Part shown: positions 56,142-64,000 of the stretch, piece by piece
Layout: each line of letters opens with the position of its first letter
How positions within the stretch are numbered: the first letter of the stretch is position 1
Origin: Dolomedes plantarius
Lineage: Eukaryota > Arthropoda > Arachnida > Araneae > Dolomedidae
Reading direction: 5' to 3'
Assembly: GCA_907164885.2 (NCBI GenBank)
Contig: OU015490.1
Coordinates: forward strand, 228,353,270 to 228,417,269
Length of the DNA stretch: 64,000 nucleotides
Program-made: the position numbers and the translations under genes
The notes under the pieces: generated by a model
The model's database searches: none
Told to the model about the DNA's origin: nothing
The model's input: the letters and a program-made list of their open reading frames with translations, nothing else

Positions 56142-57010
56142 TTAAATGCTAAGGATAACTCCTCTGGAATTAATTTTATAGGGGTATAAAATTAATTCCA
56201 GAGGAATAGGGTATAATAAATGGCCATACAATCCAGAGGTTACGTTGAGTGCGTCCAAACTTCTAATTTGCACCTCACAGGTATCATAAAGTTTACGTAA
56301 TCCATTTATATTATTAGCATCTTTAATAGGGTATAAATTTAATAATCGGTTCATGTTTGCGTTTATTACTAGGTCATCTATTCCAAATCTCTGTTCTAGG
56401 AGGCAGAGGGCTTTTTTTATAATTTTCTTCAGTTAGTGTGAATCCATTAACTATGTTAGCGGCAACACCACCTAACAAAGATTTCAAATAACCGAATTTA
56501 TCAATAAGTGACAAAGTTTCGTTTTTTATTGATTGCGTTCTGAAATTTATTCCAGAACTCCAACCAGTTGCAAGGATCTCCATAATATTTATCAATAGTC
56601 TGTTTAGGTAATTTAATAGTTTTCAAATGATTTTGAGAGATTGATGAAAGCCCACTAGCACTGCTTTCGCTGGTTCTACCATCACCTTGACCCGATATAT
56701 TTCGATCAACATTACGACATATAATTTTCAGTTGTGCGGAAAGTTTTTCATTCCACAATGTCATTTTACTATTATAATCAACAGCAGAATTAATCTCAGA
56801 ATCGAATTCTTTCTCTTCTGTAATAAGAGACTGAACTGCCCTGTCAAAATGTTTTATTTGTTTAAATAAATCCAAAAGTTGAATTAAATTCTGTTTTAAT
56901 AGCTCTTCAGTATTTAACTGATCAGATTCGTTTTCGAATTTGTTCAAAAATCTAGTTACTGCGGCGCGAACAACGCCTCTAATCTTTTTTTGTTTCGACA
57001 ATTCATCCAT
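56142..57010 (-). pseudogene. BEL-4 gag, N-terminal and capsid part
   Basis: Starts MDELSKQKKIRGVVRAAVTR at 57010. Then KTIKLPKQTIDKYYGDPCNW, a shift near 56,520, DKFGYLKSLLGGVAANIVNG, a gap near 56,370, and LRKLYDTCEVQIRSLDALNV, LYGHLLYPIPLELI. At this point a perfect 21-bp palindrome with a GGGG loop (56160-56205) replaces the normal continuation and shifts the frame. Confidence 0.88.
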
Positions 57011-57046
57011 CTCTCAAGTTATGTGATACTTCAACAATATTCAGAA

Positions 57047-57134
57047 TTACATTGGGAAAAGTTTATGATTAAAAATATAAAAAAGGTTAATATAATCGAA
57101 GAAGGAAAAGTCCGGAGATGATTAGACTGGAACA
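57047..57134 (-). repeat. BEL-4 5' LTR, truncated (88 bp)
   Basis: Matches 53807-53892, including GAAGGAAAAGTCCGGAGATG, and abuts GTGTA. The inner three quarters of the LTR are missing. Confidence 0.88.
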
Positions 57135-57685
57135 GTGTATTTGAACAATATTTTACTGGAATGATCCCTCTTTCAGAAGTAATGAAACAAAATATAACAC
57201 GAAACATTTTTAAAGAAAAAAATATGGAAACGATTTATTCGAAACCACTATTGAAAAGATTAACTAAATTCAATAGAATACTTATGAATATTAATATAAA
57301 CCAGAAGGTTTATACAGACTGAAATTTCAACTCATAATTTTGATTACCGGCGTATATGACACACACACTTTTTTATGCACATTAAGGAAAAAACTTTTCT
57401 ACATTTTTCGAATGAATTTCCATAATGATTTATTGTACTAACTGTGTAGTTACTTATGTCCATAAAATAGCACCTTGTTGTTGAAATGTGATTACGTACG
57501 TGCACATTGGATGAATCGTAAATTTAGATGTCGGTGTATTTGAACACCATTTTACTGGAATGATCCATCTTTAAGTTGTAATGAAACAAAAAATACATCA
57601 TGAAACATTTTTAAAGAAAAATAATTATGGAAACGATTCATTCGAAACCACACTTTCGAAAAGAGAAACAAAATGCAATAGAATA

Positions 57686-58062
57686 AGTTATGCTCCTATC
57701 ACCTCGGTCGCCATCTTGCTTTTCCATTCACGTGTGTTTTACAAGAAACAAGGATCTAGGACTCGAAGAACAACTTCTTTTTCAGGACAATCCCGTTTAT
57801 TATAGGCACACACTCACATACAAATACATATAAGTAAAGACAGCTAAGAAATCTTATTTAACTTTCTAAAAATAACCTTCGTTAAAAATCGCAGCAACAC
57901 ACAGGTGACACGCCTGTGCTAGCCTTCTTCACCCTGGGTCTGTTTGCATCTGGCACTCCCGGTTCAGTCGTCGGGGCTTGTCGAAAGTTCTTTTGATTGG
58001 CGGTCGCCAAGTATCTCAAGGAAGCGATGATCCTCGCCAGCTGAGGTTAGCAGAGTCTTACA
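57686..58062 (-). mobile_element. Probable solo LTR (377 bp), GAATA duplication
   Basis: Interrupts the tandem repeat; GAATA occurs at 57681-57685 and 58063-58067. On the minus strand it begins TGTAAGACTCTGC and carries AATAAACGGGATTG (near 57,790), a poly(A) signal at a suitable place. The 3' end reads CATAACT rather than CA, so the boundary may be off by a few bases. No ORF. Confidence 0.6.
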
Positions 58063-58330
58063 GAATACTTATGAATATTTATATAAACCCGAAGTTTTAG
58101 ACAGACTGAAATTTTAACTTATAATCTTGTTTACGGGCGCATAAGACGCCCCACATATTTTAGGCGTACATTGACGGAAAAAAGTGCTTTCTGTACGCCG
58201 GTAAATACGGAATATATGTGTCTGTTTATTTATTTCTGTGTATTGTCTTCTCCCTCTTTCTTTGTACTCCGGATTTGGGACCTTATGAATCTTCTGAGGT
58301 CTTCAGGACATAAACAACAACAACGGTAAG

Positions 58331-58780
58331 GAAGGCAATGGATACCGGCACACGTTGGCATTGATGGTAACGAGACTGACGACGCCTTGGCTAAATAAGC
58401 GAGACAAACTAAATGAGAAATCTCTTCATTCTGTCACATTTTGTGGCATTTACTCAGTTCTAAAGTCTAAATTCAGAAACAGGGTCATCGACTTAAAATA
58501 TCAGATCTGCGAATTAAACGCCAACAAAAAAATCACAAAATCCTTAGCAAGGCTGAGAACTCGGCATTTCAGAGGGATGAGAATTCAACAGGATGGAACC
58601 GGGACTTATACTAATTGCAGAAACTGCCCCGACACCGAACTGGGACCTGATCATGTTTTCTCTTGCCCTGCAATAATGGCTACAATACAGCAGATTTGTG
58701 ATTGTCCCCAAGAGGACCTTTATGCGGACAATTGCCTCCAGATAGCTGAGGCTGTGTGGACCGCCCACGGTACCATCTAG
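58331..58780 (+). pseudogene. LINE ORF2 3' end: RNase H and zinc finger
   Basis: WIPAHVGIDGNETDDALAK (58,336-58,395) is the last conserved block of the LINE RNase H domain, including the catalytic D of NETDD. After a stop and a frame change, LARLRTRHFRGMRI, YTNCRNCPDTELGPDHVFSC and a tail ending HGTI follow, with a C-x2-C...H-x3-C finger typical of jockey-like elements. RT and endonuclease are absent: 5' truncated. Confidence 0.82.
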
Positions 58781-58789
58781 CTTGACTGT

Positions 58790-59358
58790 CCATGAACACG
58801 ACAACCAATAAGGAGTGGAAAATATGCAAGCGGTAAGAAAAACCAAGCACCCGCTTATAAGAAATACAAGCGGTAAGTAGGGACTGGAAATTCCATTCCC
58901 TAAACCTTTTTTTTCTAGTTATAATTCCTTTACATTTTAATTTGTTTTCATTATTCCGTCTTCTTGGTTCTATTTTCCCACCTTTCTCACAAATATCCTA
59001 CTTTAATTGTTAGCTTTGTTAATAGGTGTGTCCCGATTGGTGGTCATAAAATTTCTTCTCCTTTAATCTTCGTCTTTGGAGAGTTTCCACCGCTTCCTAT
59101 GATGTTGTTGTAGAACTTTAGATCGTATCCCCCCTATATTTATATCAAAGGGCACGGAGGGCACGTGCCCCCTCCCCCAACTTAACTTGAAATAAATTAA
59201 AACGTTAATAGAAGTTCAGTTAAAATCGGAAAATTGTAGAAAACTTTTAAGGTAGTTGGCTTTTTCCCGCTTTTTCAAACTGTGAAATTGAAGATTCAAA
59301 CTATGTCTTTAGCCTTAACACAGTTTTTAACGATGATATTGACCCGGCGGGAGCCATG
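58790..59358. other. Non-coding stretch
   Basis: LINE 3' UTR and unassigned DNA. A C-rich block lies at 59,150-59,180. No gene. Confidence 0.4.
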
Positions 59359-59671
59359 TGTTCAAATCTTCGGATTAAAGTTCAGGAAATATAAAAACAA
59401 AGGCTGCAAATAATCATCTGGCTTGACAACACAAAGACAAGGTTCTTTATTTTCACACATATACGTAGATAGAAATCAGAAGAGCATCGCAATGCTCATC
59501 TTAGCACGAAGCTAAATAGAACACAACCGTCTTACATCGAATCAAAATTTACTCTGCTGAAAGACAAAACATTACTATGAGTTGCTAATCTATGAATACA
59601 AAACTATTCAAAATACGATTACATTTGGCTGACATGTAGGGGCGAAAGAATAAACTAAATACTTTCAAACA
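59359..59671 (-). repeat. BEL-5 3' LTR (about 313 bp)
   Basis: The minus strand starts TGTTTGAAAGTATTTAG right after a GGGGGAGGATG purine tract, carries AATAAAGAACC, and could end GAAGATTTGAACA at 59359. The partner LTR is outside the window, so the outer boundary is provisional. Confidence 0.55.
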
Positions 59672-60029
59672 TCCTCCCCCGAGATGAATATCCATTCAGC
59701 ACTCCTAAATCAAATATATCATACAAATTAAACAATTATTAAATACAAATAAGGATTTTGCATGAACAATTACAATATAGACAGTTTTGCAATCACAAAA
59801 CTAACTTCATGCCATGCTGGGGTAATGCTAAAGTCAATAACATTTCAGGAAACAAATATAAGACACTAAATATTCAAATTACATAAAGTATACAAATGTA
59901 AAATCAAAGTTTACAAATACAGCATATTATTATTTCAGGATATCAATAAGTAAGTAACATATTAAAATTTAAAAGTTAAAGTTAAACTGTTATAATAAAT
60001 TTAAAGTTTTCAAATATCAAATTATACTT

Positions 60030-61199
60030 GTTCATTGGAGGGTAATGGAGAGAGTTTTGTTATGGGGCGTTTGAGCTCACCATCTGCAGTCTTTAGAGTA
60101 ACTACTCTCACCTTACCGTCAGTTCCAGGAAAGACCTGAAGAATTCTCCCTAATTTCCACCTCAGTGGTGGTTGATTGTCCTCTTTTTATTAACACCAAA
60201 TCACTAATTTTGAAATTGTCTTTAGTATTGTGCCACTTGGCACGTTGATTCAAAGTTGAATGATAGTCTGTTTTCCAACGTTTCCAGAAACTTTGAAACA
60301 TCTGCTGGGTCAATTCCCATCTCTTTAGAGTAGACACTTTCACATCAGATAAGTCATGGTCAGGAATGGTTGTCAAGGGGGCTCCAATGAGGAAATGTCC
60401 AGGAGTGAGGGCAGTCAGATCATTGGGGTCAGTCGACACAGGAATGATGGGACGAGAATTCAAACACGCCTCAACCTCACAAATCAGTGTTAGGAATTCT
60501 TCTATTGATAAAACTTGTGAGCCCATCGTTCGTCTAAGGCCTAAGGTGATGCTTCATCGACTTCACTCCTGCCTCCCACAGGCCTCCTTGATGAGGAGCA
60601 CCAGGGGGGTTGCATTTCCAAATAATGTTTTGGTCAGCTAGATAGTTGTGAAACCTTTCATCGGTCTTGAATGAGAGCATCATGCTCTTAATTTCTCTCC
60701 CAGAGCCAACAAAATTGGTACCACAGTCGCAATAGATTTCTTGTGGTCGACCTCGGCGAGCTGCAAATCTTCTAAGTGATGTGATGAATGCCTCTGAGGA
60801 CAAATCACTCACAACTTCAAGATGTATAGCTTTTATTTCTTCAAAAAACTCGCTAGCTTGAACTTGTCTTACTACCGCTTGTAATGCCTTTTTCAATTCA
60901 TTCGATGTTAAAAATTCCTTCTGCAGGTGAACTGTTTTCTGACAAAACCGGAGGCACCAAGTTATCACTCGAAGTAGCTTGGTCCACGAGGAGAATCTTG
61001 ATAAAATTTCATTGTTCAGATATTCATTAAGAACAACGTTAACTGTCTGGTGATTGGATTTTCTTCTTTCTTTTTCAACCTCTTCACACGGATTCTCAAC
61101 ATTCTTTGGGACATGTGTATCCCAAGTTTCACTAGATTGTGAGAGCCATCTTGGGCCCTTCCACCACAGTTCGTCTGTCACAAAAGAGGCAGTCTTCAA
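60030..61199 (-). pseudogene. BEL-5 integrase with internal deletion
   Basis: The minus strand reads VTDELWWKGPRWL, FSSWTKLLRVITWCLRFCQK and VQASEFFEEIK, then directly AIHLEVVSDLSSEAFITSLR, EIYCDCGTNFVGS and PPGAPHQGGLWEAGVKSMKH. The zinc finger and the first catalytic D are thus deleted, while the second D and the E of GLWEAG remain. The frame is preserved across the deletion. The C-terminal part (60,526-60,030) has SRPIIPVSTDPNDLTALTPG, HFLIGAPLTTIP and then VFPGTDGKVRVVTLKT after a shift near 60,140. Confidence 0.9.
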
Positions 61200-61244
61200 T
61201 CCTCTGGTAAGTTTATCAGCTGGATTTTCTGCACCTTTACAAAA

Positions 61245-62132
61245 TTACCAGTTTTGGGGCAAAGTCTTTTCATGGATCTCCGTGACCCGATGCGAAACAA
61301 AAGGTTTCCATATCTTTGCAGTACTCTTGATCCAATAGAGGCAAATTTCAGAGTCAGTAAATAAATAGATATCTTTAGCATCTATATGGAAAGTCTTTCT
61401 CAAATATTCTGCAAGTCGCGATGCGATAACAGCTACCATTAGCTCGAGGCGAGGTAATGACAATTTTTTCAGGGGAGCTACACGAGATTTAGATAGAATA
61501 AAACTGGTTGTCCACAGTTCTTGATCTGGAGCTCTAATGTAGGCAACTGCTCCATAGGCTTTTGGACTAGCATCACAGAAAATACAAACTTGAAAAGGGT
61601 CTTTAGTGCTTGGTATATCATATGGGCGAGATATTACGATGTTTGTAATGTCCTTTAGCTCGCTACACCACTCTTCCCATCGAAATTTCAAATCAGGAGA
61701 AAGTGTTTCATCCCAAGCTAATCCTCTTTTCCACAGCTCCTGAAGAAAACATTTCATCCGGATAGTAAATGGAGCAAAAAGTCCCAATGGGTCAAAGATC
61801 TTTGCTACCATTTTAAGGACACCTCTCTTTGTCGCCTCAGCACCATCTAAACTTCGGAGCACCGGTTCCATTTCAAGCCTTAAACAATCTTCTTCGCAAT
61901 TCCAAATCATCCCAAGAACTTTCAGGTCTTTACTGCAACTCTCAGCGACTAGTCTAACATTCAATCCATTATCTTTCCAGAGTTTCTTAAGTTCAGTTGA
62001 ATTAGTCTCCCATTTTCTGAGCTTCATATTTGCTTGAGACATTATCTTCTGAGCCTTTAACGAAAGATTGTGTGCTTCTTCTACAGAATCTACACTGTAA
62101 ATAAGATCATCGACGTACATTTTCTCCAACAT
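61245..62132 (-). pseudogene. BEL-5 RT catalytic part and RNase H
   Basis: Open for 295 residues: LEKMYVDDLIYSVDSVEEAH with intact YVDD, VAKIFDPLGLFAPFTIRMKC, then RNase H FCDASPKAYGAVAYIR, SRVAPLKKLSLPRLELMVAV and LFTDSEICLYWIKS. It ends in a break near 61,240. Best-preserved RT/RNase H stretch in the window. Confidence 0.92.
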
Positions 62133-62153
62133 TTTACACGTTTCACTGTGATT

Positions 62154-62900
62154 TCACTCATAAGACTGATAAAGAATTGTGGCACTTAAAAGAAAAGGGC
62201 TGCAAGAAACACCGGAGGGAACTCGAGTCATTCTGATACATTTAAAGTTTTTCTCGTGTATATCTTCATTCAAAGAATCTTCATTAAACCACAGAAAACG
62301 TTTAAAATCACGATCTTCTGGGGGTAGAGAAATCTGGAGAAATGCTTTCTCTATATTGGAGCAAAATCCAATTTGGCCTTTTCTGAACTTCAAAATTACT
62401 TCCAGCAAATCAGGATTCAAATTAGGGCCATTTAATAGACATTCATTTAAGGAAACCTCATTTTTCGCTTTAGAAGAAGCATCATAGACGATTCTGACTT
62501 TGGTAATATCCTTCTCATTTCGAACTACAGCTCTGTGCGGCATGTAATACGATGCATTTTCACTTTTCTCAAATTCAGGTTCACACAGCTCGATGATTCC
62601 TTCATTTAGCTGCTCATCAATTATTCTTTTGTAGTCTTCAAGTAATTTGGAATTTTTCTCCAATTTTTCCTTTAACTGTAACAAGCGTTTCTTTGCAATA
62701 TGAAAATTAGTACCCAAAACTTCATGATCTTTTTTCCATATCAATCTTGTCTCGTACCGATCATTTTTCTTCGTGGTGCTCTTCTCGAACTGTTCAAGTA
62801 CCTCTGAATCTTAAAAGGATAATTCATTCTTCTGCTGTATTCCCAGAGCTTCCAATTCCCATAAATTTTTCAAAGAATCGACAATTTCAACTCTTGCAAG
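62154..62900 (-). pseudogene. BEL-5 RT N-terminal part
   Basis: The minus-strand frame 62744-62154 has LIWKKDHEVLGTN-type connector residues, YYMPHRAVVRNEKDITKVRI, NECLLNGPNLNPDLLEVILK and FCSNIEKAFLQISLPPEDR, ending VPSGVSCSPFLLSATILY. A stop separates it from the catalytic part at 62132. The linker upstream is broken near 62,800-62,820. Confidence 0.9.
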
Positions 62901-63560
62901 ATTCATAATTATTGGGGTTTCAATAGTATTTCCCGAATGTCCTTAAACTGTATAACCAAACGTCGTTCTGATAGCTAGCAGCCTTTTGGAAAGGCGGACG
63001 CATTTGCCATTCATGACTTCACTCAGGTAGTCTGCCCCAATCAAGACGTCAATATTTTCAACGGTTCCATTATCTGCAAGATCTAACCTATAGGAATCGG
63101 CCATCTTTTTTTAAACCATTTTGTAGGCACCGGTACTGTAACATTTGTAATTTTCTCTATAAGAAACCCTGATATTTGTAAGCGTCGTGAGGGATCAGTT
63201 CTGTTTTGCAGTTCGACATTTGCCATTTCGAAAATGGGTTCTTTCCTGATATTTTGACCCCTAAATCCATAAATACGAACTGGTTGGCTTTTTTTCTATC
63301 TTTAACTTTAGCTCACCTGCAATTCTATGCGTTACAAATGATTTTTGACTGCCAGTGTGTAATAAAATTCGCACCAGTTTACTTTTGTTTCCCGATTTTA
63401 CAACTGTATTGCAAGTTTGCAAAAATACAGTTCCCGTTCCCGATTGAGATACAGAGCTCACTAAAATGTTGGAATCTTTGCATTCTTCTACCGCATTAGC
63501 AGCTGAAATTTCACTATTCTCCTTTTCATTTGATACACAAATGGATTCATAGTGGTTTCT
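62901..63560 (-). pseudogene. BEL-5 aspartic protease region
   Basis: The minus strand reads VFLQTCNTVVKSGNKSKL, then VRILLHTGSQKSFVTHRIAG (63461-63261). The active-site motif D-T/S-G appears here as H-T-G, so the catalytic aspartate seems replaced. Downstream linker pieces (around 63,050, a LIGADYL-like segment) are recognisable but out of frame. Confidence 0.8.
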
Positions 63561-63575
63561 ATTACCACATTTCTT

Positions 63576-63983
63576 TCAAGGAAATGTTATTATCTTACAC
63601 TGAAAACCTAAATGATTACTTTTAAAACATTTATGACATCTTCTTTCAGCCCTCAATTTTCTTAATTTATCTTCAATCGAAAAATTTAAACATTTATGTT
63701 CATCATGAATTTGATTACAAAATATGCAAGTGCTCTTAACAGAAGCTGTTAATGCGGCAGCTGGCTTAGTGTTTTGAAATCTTCCACCCGCAAATTTATT
63801 ATTTTTAAAATGGTTGTTTTCGCTTGAAACCGAAGTAGATCTTTTCTTATTTAAATACATTGTAGACTCACGAAATTCTATTTCTGATTTCAAGAACTCC
63901 ATTAATTCTGCAACATCAAATTCTGATTTTGATTTTCGTTTCCGGTTGAATTCCAAAGCCAAATCTTCTGGCAAAAGTTTCAA
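63576..63983 (-). pseudogene. BEL-5 gag C-terminal part
   Basis: KLLPEDLALEFNRKRKSKSE, VAELMEFLKSEIEFRES, then knuckles CIFCNQIHDEHKC and RCHKCFKSNHLGFQC. It matches the corresponding zones of the other four copies. The N-terminal part continues beyond the window. Confidence 0.9.
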
Positions 63984-64000
63984 TAAAATACAACATAAAA

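Larger units (their letters stand above)
53537..57134 (-). mobile_element. BEL-4: BEL/Pao LTR retrotransposon, heavily deleted
   Basis: A 5-bp duplication GTGTA lies at 53532-53536 and 57135-57139. The 3' LTR is full (356 bp). The 5' LTR keeps only its outer 88 bp (57047-57134): the rest, the primer-binding site and the leader are deleted up to 37 bases before the gag ATG. Protease, RT and most of RNase H are deleted in frame. Integrase is present but broken. It cannot transcribe or prime normally. Confidence 0.9.
53316..58210. mobile_element. ~400-bp tandem repeat bounded by inverted ends
   Basis: Starts CCGTATTTGCCGGCGTATA and ends TACGCCGGTAAATACGG, inverted relative to each other. Inside, two direct units run from GCGTATA-GAC-CACACAC through GTCGGTGTATTTGAAC to AGAATACTTATGAATATT. 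Unit 1 is 53,330-53,536 plus 57,135-57,345; unit 2 is 57,346-57,685 plus 58,063-58,130. BEL-4 splits unit 1 and a probable solo LTR splits unit 2. Likely a non-autonomous DNA transposon; superfamily not determined. Confidence 0.75.
59359..64000 (-). mobile_element. BEL-5: BEL/Pao LTR retrotransposon, 5' part beyond window
   Basis: Minus strand order from the right edge: gag end, protease, RT, RNase H, partial integrase, C-terminal domain, LTR. The RT and RNase H frames are longer than in the other copies. The gag start and 5' LTR lie beyond 64000. One in-frame deletion removes part of integrase. Confidence 0.88.

Noticed and set aside
58144..58210. Separate small MITE at the end of the tandem repeat
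   Set aside because: Its TACGCCGGTAAATACGG end pairs with 53316, so it is the right end of the larger structure.

Overview
This is a eukaryotic, AT-rich, intron-containing genomic window built mostly of layered transposable elements, with only two convincing host-type genes. The mix points to an arthropod: five BEL/Pao LTR retrotransposons, tRNA-derived SINEs, jockey-like LINE ends, and piggyBac, Tc1/mariner, pogo/Tigger, PIF/Harbinger and hAT-type elements. A spider is my best guess, from general familiarity with such genomes rather than from a marker gene. No bacterial operon, rRNA, CRISPR array or intact tRNA gene was seen.

Layout. 1-2560: tandem repeats and non-coding DNA with a SINE head. 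2560-5100: a decayed piggyBac-like element with an internal inverted duplication. 5200-5968: three tandem copies of a 258-bp unit. 6000-7990: three tRNA-derived SINEs and a 265-bp duplicate of the piggyBac 3' flank. 9396-16397: BEL-1 (minus strand, duplication TGCAT) with a Tc1-like element inside its protease region. 17422-18718: two pogo/Tigger remnants. 18930-19140: a LINE end. 19423-20010: a 195-aa membrane-protein gene (minus strand). 21987-27580: a large DNA transposon of a family I cannot name, with long terminal inverted repeats and an ORF ending in a tesmin/TSO1-like CXC motif; a 1.4-kb solo LTR splits its left arm. 28270-36290: Harbinger material (HARBI1-like pieces and a MADF domain), with BEL-2 (plus, duplication ACAGG) inserted in the transposase. 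37804-39222: an intact 472-aa multipass membrane protein made of two homologous halves (minus strand). 42265-44890: three short non-autonomous DNA elements. 45373-52609: BEL-3 (plus) inside a palindromic pair of mariner half-elements, with a hAT-like MITE in its gag-pol. 53316-58210: a roughly 400-bp tandem repeat bounded by inverted ends, carrying BEL-4 (minus, duplication GTGTA) and a probable solo LTR. 58331-58780: a LINE RNase H end. 59359-64000: BEL-5 (minus), running off the window.

How it fits together. All TE genes seen are broken. Four of the five BEL copies have lost integrase, RNase H or RT segments by internal deletion; BEL-3 keeps all domains but is frameshifted. Target-site duplications give a relative order: piggyBac, Harbinger, mariner, the CXC element and the tandem repeat are older substrates; the BEL elements and solo LTRs entered later; the Tc1-like element and hAT MITE entered BEL copies later still. 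The two membrane-protein genes have uninterrupted frames, and both start codons sit directly after a plausible 3' splice site. Names such as BEL-1 to BEL-5 are labels for this window only.
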